Positions 1-11,759 of a stretch of DNA of 64,000 nt are shown one piece after another. This DNA comes from Thelephora terrestris (Eukaryota > Basidiomycota > Agaricomycetes > Thelephorales > Thelephoraceae). The stretch is taken from contig WIUZ02000001.1 in NCBI GenBank assembly GCA_015956445.1, positions 62,001 to 126,000 of the forward strand, in the 5' to 3' direction. The notes under the pieces are model-generated. The model was not told the DNA's origin. It made no database searches and was given only the letters and a program-made list of their open reading frames with translations. The translations under genes were made by a program, and so were the position numbers. Within the stretch, counting starts at the first letter, position 1. Each line of letters opens with the position of its first letter.

Positions 1-299
1 AGAAATCATATATTGGGTTTTATTGTCATCATCGACATTTCCCCAGCCTTTGTGATCAACCGAACTTCGGATTGTATTCGATGAAGTCTGCTTGTAATTA
101 ACCTTACTTCTAACCACCGTACATCGCCCTTTAGATGCTCTGTGGCCCTGGACAACATACAAGTCTCTTACACAGTTTTAAGATTGTGTGTGCAGCACAC
201 AAGGCTCGCTGTAAGTCTGACTACATCCGCTTCAGAACCACACTATCATTTCGTTGCCGAGAGCTACAGGAATTGGAGGTGAGCATCTGAGTGAATGAT
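1..299. other. No gene seen
   Basis: Nothing in these 300 bases could be assigned to a gene or element. The inverted duplication begins at about position 300; this stretch has no counterpart beyond 58655, so it is single-copy sequence outside the left arm. Confidence 0.5.
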
Positions 300-1249
300 A
301 TCCACACGTATCGCCCGATTCCATTAGTTACATATCCTGGGATTTCTGACCTGGTCTTCTCGAATGACTGCGAATGAATCGCCTTTCGAATCGCTAATCC
401 ATTCTTCCATGACCTTCACGAACTTCAAACGGAAGGTCATTCGGCCAACGGCCCTCCTCCTCTGCTCTCATAAAGCACCCCAGTTCGTTCCGTAAATCGA
501 CCAGGAGCGCGCGCACAAGGGCAAGCTAAAAGTCCCCCAAGCTCATAGGTCTCGCGGGGCACTTTGATCACTCCGCACGTTTTTGGCCTTCACGTCCATT
601 CCTCGTCTATCAAGCTCCTCCCCTCGAGAGAACACGTCGTAATCAGCCTCAGTATCGCGCAGACGATACCACCCTTGAGGTTTGAAGGGAAGTGATGGTG
701 GAGCTCCGAGAGTCGAAGCGAACACAGGCCCGCAAGAGTTTGCCTGCGGGTTCTCTGAGCGCGATGAATCGAGAGGTCGGTGCAGAGCGCTCAAAACACC
801 CTTGAATTTTCGGGATGAGGAAGTCCGATGGGTCAGTCCCCTGGAGGTTTGTGAATGGGGAGAAACAACGAGAAGTGAACTTGCATGCTATTCGAAAGCG
901 ACTCCGATCCTCTGGGACGTATCTCCCGCAAACTCCCAAAGTTTAGTGAAGTCCCCCGGATACGCCCACAGGCTCAGTCAACTGGGATCATCTCGGGCGG
1001 AACTTGAGTGTCCAAGGTTCCGGCAGAGGCGTCAGTGGGGATCAACTAGCCTGGGGCCTTCGCATTTGATTCCTACCAGTTAGCCAGGCTACCAGCCTTC
1101 GGCTCGCAGCGGTAGACACCCGGGGTGTAATCGTTTGTCACTGGTGGTACCTCACCGAACGAGACAAGTCTCACCATCGCGTGTTGATAAGTGCCCGTGT
1201 TTGGTATTGTGGGTCCGTCACTTTTTTTTCTCTCCCCCCTGCCAACGCG
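300..1249. other. Upstream region of left NLR gene
   Basis: This is non-coding sequence in front of the left NACHT-WD40 gene, shared with the right arm. Bases 300-735 match 58208-58655 and bases 740-1249 match 51330-51840, both reversed. The site equivalent to the transposon insertion in the right arm lies at about 736-739, where this copy is unoccupied. A pyrimidine-rich stretch lies just upstream of the start codon at 1250. Short open frames here show no conserved motif and I do not support them as genes. Confidence 0.6.
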
Positions 1250-4200
1250 ATGAAGCACATATCGAAGGTGAAGCGCAAGATGTTCCCCAAAACTCCCAAG
1301 CAGCCTATCCCTTCGGAATCGCCTGCCGAGGCCAGCGCTTGGCCATCCAGCTTCCAACCCGAACAGAACTCGGGCCCTAAAGGTCGGTCGAACCTTTCCC
1401 GTCAGGATCTAGACTCAGATCTGTCCATGTTACTAGACGAAGAAGCCGGTATGGATTCAAAGATTGCGCTTCAGAGCAGGGCGGAAGAAGATCAAGAGCT
1501 TCCCGTGTCGGAAGCCGGGACACCTGGTATTGTGCTGGACGCACCTGAAGACGGGAAAGATCCCATAGGTGAGCTCTTCCGCTCCATGCGATTGGAATCC
1601 TTTCTCATTACTCTGCGCATTTTTCCTCTAGCAAAGAACCCCGGTGACACCAAAGGAGGGGAGATCGGCCCTGCAGAGTCATCGAGGGGTACGTGTCGAT
1701 GGCCTCGTGGCGTACGATGTGTTTTAACAAACTCCAGTTGCCAAGACTGCGCGCGAGGGGACATCATTTGAAGGCGCTACTGTCCACGGTGCTGCGGACG
1801 AGGACGTGCAAAAATTCAGTGCTCTCAAAGCTGTCTTGGATGTTGTCTCCGCCGATTGCGCCGATTGCGACGTTCGTTTTCAGCCTCCAGCTCAGGATTC
1901 TCTCGTTAAACCAACATCTTTGCAGGATGACGTCGCCGTCGGACAAAAGGCCAGAGGCCTCCTCCCACGTATCGTTGCATTGGAAGAAGGTTTCGACTCA
2001 CCTCCGCGTGATGTGGAGGAACTGAGGCGCCGGGATGAAGTGATACGGTATGTCACCATTCCTTCGTGAAGCACGACACTGAGCCCCCTCCAGCGAGTTG
2101 GGACGCCTTGGAGGGCAGCTGCGGTCTCTGGCCGAGAAACCTGGGCCGCGCATTGGGGAAATTTCGAAGGTACTCGAGGGCTTACGGGAGACGATCTTTG
2201 ATTACCAGGTTTGTCCATCGCCGGAGAACTCGTGCTGGTTTTGACATTGGGAACAGAAGGTGCAACAAGACGTCATCTCCAGTCAACGGCGGGGAGAGAT
2301 AGTGAGTATTTTTATTTCACACTCAAGCAAGTTTAATGACCTCTCGGCAGAGCCCAGGTCAGAACATATCCTGTTCTCATATTCTCAAGGATTGTTGTCT
2401 GATATAGACATCTGGCAGCCGAGGCGGCTATCCTCAACAATTTTCACAGTGCACAGAGAGCCGAGTATCGGCATGGCAACCGCAAAGGCTGTCTCAAGGG
2501 GACACGTGAGGCCATCCTGGATGGGATTGAACTCTGGGCAAACGACTCAGACCAATCTCCCGTCTACTGGTTGAACGGACTGGCCGGCACAGGGAAGACC
2601 ACGATTGCACAGACAATTTCCGAAAGAATGTTTGCCAGTGGCCAGCTTGGCGCCTCCTTCTTTTGCTCCCGGGACTTTGAAGACAGGAGTAATCTCGAGT
2701 TCATTTTCCCTACCTTGGCTATCCAACTTGCACGCAAATATCCCCAATTCCGATCCATCTTTGTCCCAATGGTCCAGCAGGATCCAGGAATCGCCCATGA
2801 GTCCTTGTACAACCAGATGGACAAGTTGATTGTGGGGCCCCTCAAGAAATCCAGTATCTCAACTGTCATTGTTGTTGATGCTTTGGATGAGTGCAAAGAT
2901 GAAGAGCCTGCCTCCGCAATCCTGTCTGTCCTTGGGAGATTTGTTTCAGAAATCCCAAAGGCCAAATTCTTCCTCACTGGTCGCCCAGAGCCAAGGATCA
3001 GGACTGGATTTCGCCTTCCCTTATTGGCAGAAGTCACAGATGTATTTTTCCTTCACAAAGTTGAACCAAGGCTCATCAACAGTGACATCCAGCAGTTCCT
3101 CAGGCACAGTTTTGTGGAAATTGCCAATGGTCAGTGTGGGCTAGATGGTTGGCCAACAGAGGAGGATGTGGATCACCTTTGCAAGCAGGCAGGAGGACTT
3201 TTTGTCTATGCTGTGGCAACAATCAGGTTCATTGGTCACAGGAACATTGGTCCCAGACGACAACTAGAACGACTTCTCCAGTCACCAGAGAGCACCAAAT
3301 ACCAGGGGAAGTCCAAGATAAACCCCAAAACCACATTGGATTCACTTTACATATCAATCCTTGAAGGGGGCTTTTGTGATGATGACCCAGAGTATGATTC
3401 CAGTATCCGCTCTGTCCTGGGGGCCATTGTGCTTGCTGCCAATCCTCTTTCACCTTCTTCCATCGCTACACTCCTTGGGTTCCATTCCTCAGATGTATCC
3501 CATCAATTGACATCAGTTCATTCTCTTATCCTCCAGGGAGACAATGATCACCCAGTCCAACCCTTCCACAAATCCTTTCCTGACTTCATCACTGACCCAA
3601 CTCGATGCACCAACCAGAGATTCTATGTCTTCCCTCCTCATCATCATCATGAACTTGTCAAAGGCTGCCTTGAGCTGATGAATCAAACACTGGAGAAGAA
3701 CATGTGTCAACTCCCAAATGCCATTACCAATTCTGAAGTGGGGGACTTGAAAGATAGGATCAAGAAATACATCACTCCTGCTCTGGAATATGCATGCAGG
3801 TCATGGTACAAACACCTTATCATCAATGAACACACTGTTTACCCAGCCACAATCAATTCTGCTATCGAACACTTCCTGAGGAACAAATTCTTGTTTTGGC
3901 TAGAAGTGCTAAGTGTCCTTGGAGCTGCAAGAGAAGCAGTTGATGCATTGAGAGCTGTCAAGAAGTGGTTTGAGGTATGTAAAATTTTAATTCCCAATAT
4001 TCCTAATACTTACCCATTGTGTCAGGCTTCTCCAACCCTTGACATTGTCAATGACTGCTTCCAATTTGTGACCACGTTCTTTGGGGTCATCAGTACATCT
4101 GCCCCACACATCTATCACTCAGCTGTTCCATTATCTCCCAGGACATCCATCATGTGGAAACTGTATGAACCATATGCCAACCCCCTAGTAAGGCTTGTGT

Positions 4201-5984
4201 ATGGAATCCCAACTTCGTGGGATTTGGATGCTACAACCTTCAAACATGCCAGTTACATCTGTGCTACAGCTTGGTCCCCATGCAGCAGGTTCATTGCAGT
4301 AGCTATCAAATCATCTGGTGGAATACAAATCCTAGATGCTGTAACTCTGGAACAGTTGCTTACTACAAGCCCCTTATCCCAACCACTTAGTTTTGGGCAC
4401 CTCCTATTCTCACCAAGTGGCCATTTGTTAACATATTGCATGCAAAAAGAGAGGAAAAGTTACATTGTTAGCTGGGACCTTCAAACAGGTGGCCTCATCT
4501 GTAATCTGGAGATCTACCCTGGGGAAAAATCTTATGAATCAATGACCTACTCTGGATGTGGGACAATGGTTGGGACTTTGTTCACAGATATAGATGCCTC
4601 TATCATCTGCATATGCAACATTCTCACCAGTAAAAATATAGCATCCTATCTATTCAAAGACGGTGCCACAGATATTTGGACCCATGGTGAATACCTTCGA
4701 TTTTCGACTTTGGGAGATCAAGGCATTACCATATGGGAAGCTGTATTCGATCTTGCAAATCCAGCAACAGCCGTTCAGTCCCTCTCTACCCCATCCAATA
4801 TTGACCCTTCTGCATTGGCTCTGTTTGACCATACCCTGCTCTACCTTGCCTTCTACTCTCATAATGGGCACCTTCAGGTGTGGGATATCCAGAACAATAA
4901 ACTCCTCTTAGAATCTGCAGCCAGGTTCTTATCATCATTTTCATCTGATGGTCACTTCTTTGCACATACCAACAACTCAGGGGTACAAATTTGGAAGCAG
5001 TTTCCTAGTGGTTATACACATCTCCAAACCCTTCCAGTCAAGGGCTCATATGGATCACATGGTTTACTACAATTCTCCCCCAATGGAAAATTCCTTCTTG
5101 TACAATGTTCATTGGATGCATTTCAGTTGTTTCCCACAGGAGTTTATGTAACCCCCCTCTCTGACCTCCCTGCTCAAAATCTCTACCAAGAGACTGAACC
5201 TTTTATTTTGGAATTTTCATCTGCACATACTCTGGCAGCAGCCATACGCATGAGGGGAAAAGTGGTCACAGTCATTGACCTCAGTTGTGGCCTCCCACAA
5301 CTGATCATTGATATGGACACAGAGGTCTATGCAACAAGGATCATTGAGAACACTGCTTTCATTTTTTCTAATGGAAAGGCCTCTGCTTGGAACATACCTA
5401 TCAGGGGTGGTGGTGGTGATCATAGGGCAGATGTCAGCGGAAGCATGTTCACAACAAGTCTCAAGGTCTCAGACAGACCTAAGTATACAAGATGGTGGGA
5501 TGATTCAAGTACAATTGCTGCATCAATCTCACCTGATGCCCACCACATTGCTGTTCTGGGAAATCATCGTCTGGATACCTATGACATGGCCACAGGGAAT
5601 CATCTCTATCACAATCAGTTGTGGAGCTCACCTCCAGTATGTTTTATCCCAGATGGTAATGAATCCTGGTACCTTTCCACTAGGGAACGGGTAGAAAGGA
5701 TGGCAATTGACAAAGATGGGAAACCCTGTCTCATTGAGGTGGATAAACAATCAACTGATGACTTGCCAGGAAGATACCCTTGGAAATCTACTCATGGCTA
5801 CAAAGTCACAGGTGATGGGTGGATACTCAGTCCCAGTGGAAAGCAGCTGTTATGGTTGCCCTATCATTGGCAGTTGGATGAGGAGACAAGGAAGTGGGAT
5901 GGATGTTATCTTGCATTGTTACATAATGGACTTCCAGAGCCTGTCATTCTTGACTTACAACCTGAGGAATTGCTTGTTGATTGA
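1250..5984 (+). CDS. NACHT-WD40 NLR-like protein, left copy
   Basis: This is a STAND/NLR-type signalling NTPase. The start chosen is the ATG at 1250, followed by a lysine-rich MKHISKVKRK start, a disordered acidic segment and a helical N-terminal region over several small exons (a donor after 1570 and acceptors near 1630 and 1739 preserve frame). The large exon from about 2571 encodes Walker A GLAGTGKTT, a Walker B-like VVDALDEC about 95 residues later, and an LTGRPEPRI sensor motif. The last ~550 residues form a degenerate WD40 propeller with repeated SPSG/SPDG and WD-type motifs. A 51-nt GT-AG intron (3975-4025) is in frame and free of stops, so retention would still give a full protein. 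NACHT-WD40 proteins in fungi act in non-self recognition and regulated cell death; that role here is inferred. It is convergent with the oxygenase at 6798. Confidence 0.88.
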
Positions 5985-6797
5985 TGTTTCACTCTTTCTT
6001 CTTGTACAACCCCTCCCTCTTTTAGTGTACAGTATGCTGTCCCTTCTTGGAGTTTAGCATTTGTAGGATAGTAGTTGTGTGCTCCTCAAAATCTTCACTG
6101 TGTACCCTATCAAAGCAGTGTGACAATAAGGTTTCAGTTTTTTCCCATAGTTGGTAAGTTTACACCACTCACAAGTCATCATGGAATTTTATCACTGAGG
6201 ATCAGAACTGAGGCGTTAAAGCACAGGATGTCATTCTGGGCTCAGTGATAACAGAACATCAGTTTTTGGGATATGTACTGGTGAGAAGAATGTGTGAAAG
6301 CTTGTTTTCCTCACCGGTTGTGGGTGAACATGAAAATTGAGTGCAGCAGCAGTGTACCACAGTCAATGGGCTGTGGGCACACAGAGGTTGCCTGTGTGCT
6401 GTAAGCGAGGTAGAATGTAATGTTCTCCACAAGCGGTTGGCCGCCGTGTTGGAGCCTCCACTGCCTGGATTTTCGTGGATTTTAGCCTTAGCTTGCAGTA
6501 CCATGTATCAATCTAAAGGTGGTACTATTGGTGAATGAATTAGCAAGAATTACCTCGCGAGACCACCTGATAGCCAAGGAATGGAATTATTTGCAATCTT
6601 CATCTCAGACATAGCACCAGGGACAGTACTACAGACACCTCGTGGAGATATCTTATATAAAGCAGATCAATTGTGGGTGCCTGCAATAAATCCATAAGCC
6701 AAACAGCTGAGTGACTGGCGTGAACGCATAGAACAGTGCGCGGCGAAAAAAGGGCTAAGGCCCGCCTACAAATACCAATAACTAAAAACCGGATGAA
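5985..6797. other. Convergent intergenic region, left arm
   Basis: This lies between the 3' ends of the NLR and the oxygenase. It is shared, with substitutions and small indels, with 45715-46561 in the right arm. It probably holds the 3' UTRs of both convergent genes. I see no further gene. Confidence 0.6.
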
Positions 6798-8209
6798 TCA
6801 CAGGTAAGTCTCCCGCAACCTCCGCACAATATACTCCTCCGTCGTCACCGGGTCGTACTTCTTGGGATTCCCAGGTCCGAAGCAATGAGGCAGACAAGAG
6901 ATCTCCGCGTTGAAATTCGGGTTACAGAAGAAAGCTATAGATTGACGCTTGGGAATGATGCCTTCCCCCTCGTTGATCGGCTTGAAGGGAGGGGCAACGA
7001 CACGGTGGAGAGTCGAACGGAAGAGGTCGTTGCTCCAGCGAGCGAGAAGATCGGCGGCATTGATGATAACAGTGCCAGGCTATCCGAGAATTATTGATTA
7101 ACGATAATAATGATAGAAGGTGGGAGAATGCGCTCACGATTGGGGGCGCTGGAGCGAATTCCTTCGTGGTGGGGTTTTGAACTTGAAGGCCGCCGACCTG
7201 GGGGAAGAAATTAGCGTTTGGCCAAAGATTTTAGCGAACCAATCGCTTACAGGGTCTTGGAAGAGCAGAGTTACAGTACCTGTGAATAGCGGTCAAAGAA
7301 ATTCGCTCTAGGGATGGGTAGGAAACCCACCGTAATCGGTATGGGCACCAGCACGAGCTTGACCGTCGTTGTGCAGCAAATCGGTCTTGATGGCCGGATA
7401 GTGCAACAGACGCAAGTTGTGATCCTGCGCATTGATTTTGTCCTGGAAAAAGTTCTCTTGTAAATCAAGTCCGAGAGCGACTGCTCGCATCACTCGGACA
7501 TGTAATTCGTGACACGTCTGTGAGGCAGGTTCTCAGCATCAGGGAACAGGGAAAGAACGAAGGGAACTTACCTGGAAGAATTCGAGCATAAACGCCCTGA
7601 ACCCGGGAACATCCGACTCATGGGGCCACATATTCTTCCATGTACTGCTCCAGTCACGACCAATTTCCATTGACTCCTTGTAGTCCGGGGCGGAGGCTCG
7701 GAGTCGTGCGATTTCTGTTTCGTCTTGCGAGTTAGTCACACGCTCCCGGCCCAGTTGCACGTATCCGCGATTGGAACGAGGATCCTCCCATGCAAGAGCT
7801 TGCTAGAAATGATACACCGCTTTGAGAAACCATCTACAACGGAAGATAATCGCATACCAACCTTCTTCTCGAACGGGAGTTGGAAAAACTCGTCGCTCTA
7901 AGCGTGATTCACTGAGCAATGAATTTCGTGATGAAGCGGGCCACGTACCCTTTTGAATGCCTCCTGCACGACCTTTTCGCTGATGCCGTGGTTCCCCAAG
8001 TAGACGAAACCGGTGCTTTTGAAGCCGTCGACAACCTGACGGGCAGTTTCGCGTCTCTGGGCGAATGATAAGGAGCCAAAGTTTGCAAAGTCGACAATGG
8101 GGATTCCGGAAGTGTCTACGTTGCCGGCGGACACGGTAGCCAGTGAGCGCGAGGCGACCGAGGGACGGGCAAATGCCCTGAAGGTGGTAATTCTCGCACA
8201 GGAGAACAT
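6798..8209 (-). CDS. 2-oxoglutarate/Fe(II) dioxygenase, left copy
   Basis: This is a non-haem Fe(II)/2OG oxygenase of the isopenicillin-N-synthase-like type. From the ATG at 8209, an Arg/Ser-rich leader (FRAFARPSVASRSLA) that could be a mitochondrial presequence precedes the DIOX_N-like segment IPIVDFANFGS. The iron-binding first half HTDYG appears near 7340, the distal histidine in STLHRVV near 7005, and the 2OG-binding RxS as PKRQS near 6950. Introns with GT-AG ends separate at least seven exons; for example, acceptor GCTTAG precedes SDEFFQLPF. Typical substrates of fungal members (secondary metabolites, gibberellin-like or amino acid derivatives) cannot be inferred. It is convergent with the NLR and was co-duplicated with it. 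No inactivating change was seen in this copy, so it is the better candidate for the working gene. Confidence 0.85.
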
Positions 8210-8302
8210 CGTACGAGAGAGAGTTATGGAAAGAGGGAGTCAAGCTGTTATCTTTCTGGGCGTTTGACGTCAAGCAGTTTTAGGCAAGTAAGCGCTGGAT
8301 CA

Positions 8303-8879
8303 ATCGACGATTTTCTCCGTTCCTGAATCCGAGTCGTTTAACGGGAATCCAACAACCCTATTCTCGCTGTTCCTTTTAACCATGCAAATATTCACACGCT
8401 GGATTGCTTTTTTCCCAAGCCATGGCTTTCGATTATATTACCATCAATGTACACTGATCATGTAACGGAGAGGGTGATTTTTACCACTGGATGCTCCAAA
8501 GCTTTAAGCTGCGTGGCAATCCTCGGATCATTCCAATTTCCCTCCCTACACATCTGCTGCCGTTCTTTATTCGCACTCCGGACCCATCAATATGGAACAT
8601 TCGATTCGTTCCGGCTGGTCTGGGGTAGCTGGGGATAGTGTGGGGTGAACGTGGGGTCTTGATTAGTAGCGAGCGATGTGCGGGGCAACTGAGACGACTT
8701 CACCTGTACGGTCTACGGTAGATGAGTGGATGGATGGATGCCGAATCCCGATGAACTGCACAGGGCTCACGGAGCGCTGATCTGGATGGCCGCCAGTTAT
8801 GTGTTCCTGGACTACTGCGCTCAAACTCCTCCATCCCCTTCCACCGCTTCAATAGATACGCCGCTCCCTCGAAAAATCG
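8303..8879. other. Intergenic, nothing recognised
   Basis: Single-copy sequence immediately inside the left arm. It probably contains the divergent promoters of the oxygenase (-) and the gene starting near 8880 (+). No gene or repeat was seen. Confidence 0.5.
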
Positions 8880-11485
8880 ATGGATGCCGTGGAAGAGCTC
8901 AAGGAAAAGACCAGGGATCTGCGAAAGGGCCTCCTAGCGACCACCGTCCTCGTCGACGCCTCAGTAGCCACCTGCAGTGAATGGCTCAGCGCCGTCATCG
9001 ATTACATGGGTCCACAACTGAACCTCATTTCCGGAAAGTTCTTAGACCATCAGGTACGGACCTCCCAGCCTCTACTTATCGATGTGCTCATGGGCTTTCA
9101 GCTTCGGCTCGCATTCGTCACGTATGGGTTATCATCCACGCGCCCGAGTCCTATCCTTTGCAAGAGGTACTTTAGCAGGATCGAGACTCTCAAGAGAGAT
9201 AGTTTAGAGATCCCGGAGCTCGTTGGATTAGGCCAAGTCAGTAACGAGGAATCAGAAAGGGATGGGATGGCGATGCTCGATGCTTTTGCTGCGGCGTTGG
9301 AGGTGCGCCAACCATACTATCTCCAACCACCCTCCAAACATCTCAACACCCGCTCTTCTTTGCAGATGTTTGATCTACTAGACACGACCCCGAACCCAAA
9401 CCAAACACACATTCTACGCAAGATCCTTCACGTCGCCGCATACCCACCAGATAACACACGTCACCCCGCTTGGAACGTCAAACCAGACTTGGATCACCTC
9501 TCGTGGAGCAACCTACCGCAAGAACTGCGGAAAGTTCGTACTCTGCGTACACGTGCTGCCCAGCGTCCGCTTACCTGATGCTGTCACAGCGGGATATTCA
9601 TTATTCGAGTATCCTCATTCGGCCCCTTCCCCAGCTAGAGAAGTTTCACGCCGCGGTATGTAACATAGAGCCTCCCTTGGTAAATGAGCTGAAACGACCT
9701 GCGAAAAGGTTTGCCCCCCTCACGAAACCTGTCCTCCGTGGTTTGAGGTCCGTCCTCATCACAAGTGTCTACTTTGGGTCCCATCTAATCGTACGTTTCA
9801 CCGCATACATCGGTTGCATCTTGCTGAAATCTTCCTCAGCGGCCGAGAACATCACGGCAATTCTAAATTCACCAACGCCGCCCGCGGACTTCTCCCCACA
9901 AGCGTACCAACGCCTCGTCGAGAAGTACCTAACCCTCAGCCACGAGAACGATCGGCTGGTCAGAGCGATCAGAGCCAGGGACAAAGTCGACCTCGAATAT
10001 CTCAGGAAAGTTCTCCAGACGGATTTCCCCCTCTACCTCCAATTGCAGGAGTACTTTAATCGCCTACGCGGTGAAAATTCGAAGTCGGTCGATCAAGCAC
10101 CGTTTGTTTTCGATGACCCTACCTCGGGTGGCAGCGGGAAGTTGTCGTGTCCGGTCGACGTGGATATGGAGAGAGGGACTGAAATGCAACTCACCTCGGA
10201 GTGCAATCCTAATGTGATGTCCGTGTTCTCTGGTACAGCAGCGAGCGTGTTCGCCGAGCGACCGCCCATAGTTTCCAATCAGGGACCTTTCGGAATTCAA
10301 TTTTCAGAATTTCCACCCCGCGTTATTTCCCAGATGCTATCCACCCACACAGACGGGGCTGCCTCCAGTTGTAGGTGACCACGTGTATTTCTCTGCGCAT
10401 ATACTCACATTCTTATCTGTAGCCTCGTGGCGGGGGACATTCCAGTGGGCCGGTTTTGAGCGTGCCAGCCGGGCGAAGAAATTCATGAGGATACCGATGG
10501 TAGGTTTGAGTGTCACGAACGGGAAAGATCTGTACGCCGAAACCGAGAAACTATGACGAGACCCACGCGTGTACCCTAACCACCTATGCACACAGACGCG
10601 CGCAGACGTGGCCACAAGACATGATCCTCCTCCCATCGGACATAAAACGCGTGAACAATGCTGCCTTGGAGGAGTGGATCAAACGATACGACCCCATGTG
10701 GTGTCAGTTTGTGCCTCACCACAGCGAAGGAGGGAATGACACGGTCATGAACGACCTCGTCCATCGACAACTCGTTCAGCGACTGATAGACCAGTGTCTC
10801 GTGAGTTGTCTTATCATACCTAAGCCCTCGTATCGATTCCTGATTTATTTGCCTATATCAGTACGCCGTCGCGTCATGGGACGTCCCAAACTCCCCAGGA
10901 CTCTGGAACACACTCCTCCTCTTACCCTGCAACACGTCCGGGCTAATCGGAGCCGTCTTCTCAAGCGTCGGAAAGCCCGAACTGCCGACCCCATCCGGAC
11001 CAAACTCGCTCGCGGGCCCAACCCAACTCTTCGAAGACCCGATTCAAAAAGTAGTTCTGATGACCGAACTCCGATCCTTCTGCCCGTTCCGCGAACCGAT
11101 ACAAGTGGTGGGAAGGGATCAGCACTGCCACGGTGACAGGCTCTCCTGCCATTTAGAACCGGGGTTCGACTCGATCAATTCCGGTTCGGAATCTGAGTCG
11201 GGATCGAATGAAGGGCGGAGTCGGACCGAGAGTCCGGGTTTTTGCAAGACTCCAGAGCAACAGCGAGGGTGGGATTACACGCAACCTTTTGCTCCGCAGC
11301 TTGTGGAACCCAGGACGTATCCGGAAGTTACTGGATCCCCACAACAGACTTTCGCGTTTGATTTCGATGTGGATAATGGGGTTTGGGTTTCCACTGATCC
11401 TTACCTCCAGCTCGGCAATCCTCTCCCTAAGGACCAACTGGACTGGTTTACGCAAGGTCTTGGTTTCCCCGAGCCACTTGCTTGA
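8880..11485 (+). CDS. Unrecognised multi-exon protein
   Basis: I do not recognise this protein. Coding-like exons run from the ATG at 8880 (MDAVEELKEKTRDLRKG) to a stop at 11485 (GFPEPLA end). Clear junctions include HQ|LRLAFVTYG (GT at 9054, AG at 9104) and ALE|MFDLLDTTP (acceptor near 9365). Later coding segments include a charged, probably helical stretch (VEKYLTLSHENDRLVRAIRARDKVD) at about 9919-9995, the exon MILLPSDIKRVNNAALEEW near 10621, and an acidic serine-rich tail. I could not close every reading-frame junction between 9540 and 10500, so the model is approximate and could represent two genes. The protein appears soluble, with no signal peptide or membrane segment seen. Confidence 0.5.
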
Positions 11486-11759
11486 GGTTGGCCGGATTCT
11501 CACCTATTTATTTATGATGCACAATTATTACCATTAACCACGCACTGTATCACGTACCTACGGTGTGCGACTGACAGCCTCACCGTTCATACACATGATT
11601 GATATCGAACAAAAACTACTGCGAGGAAGCGGGAGAAATTGGAAACTGTATATCATGCAAAAAATCGTAATGGGTTCGATGATGACAGTAATACCACCAC
11701 CCGATGCGATGCTACGTATCTGACCAAACGTGACCAGGGTATGTGACAACAACAAAAGA

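Larger units (their letters stand above)
300..8302 (+). repeat. Left arm of 8-kb inverted duplication
   Basis: This segment recurs in reverse orientation at 44211-58655 once the transposon at 51841-58207 is removed, which makes the two arms about equal (8.0 and 8.1 kb). The match can be followed by eye from about 300 (paired with 58655) through the NLR promoter, the NLR gene, the shared 3' intergenic region and the oxygenase gene, to about 8302 (paired with 44211). There similarity stops abruptly on both sides. The spacer is about 36 kb. Outer and inner edges are accurate to perhaps 10-20 bases. No terminal repeats or target duplications flank the arms, so this looks like a segmental duplication rather than a transposon. 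Confidence 0.9.

Noticed and set aside
682-1083. Plus-strand 133-residue open frame in the left-arm upstream region
   Set aside because: The corresponding right-arm sequence does not preserve it as a clear coding unit, and no motif is visible; it is more likely promoter sequence.
300-8302. Idea that the whole duplicated arm is a giant transposable element
   Set aside because: No inverted or direct terminal repeats and no target duplications were found at the arm edges; segmental duplication fits better.
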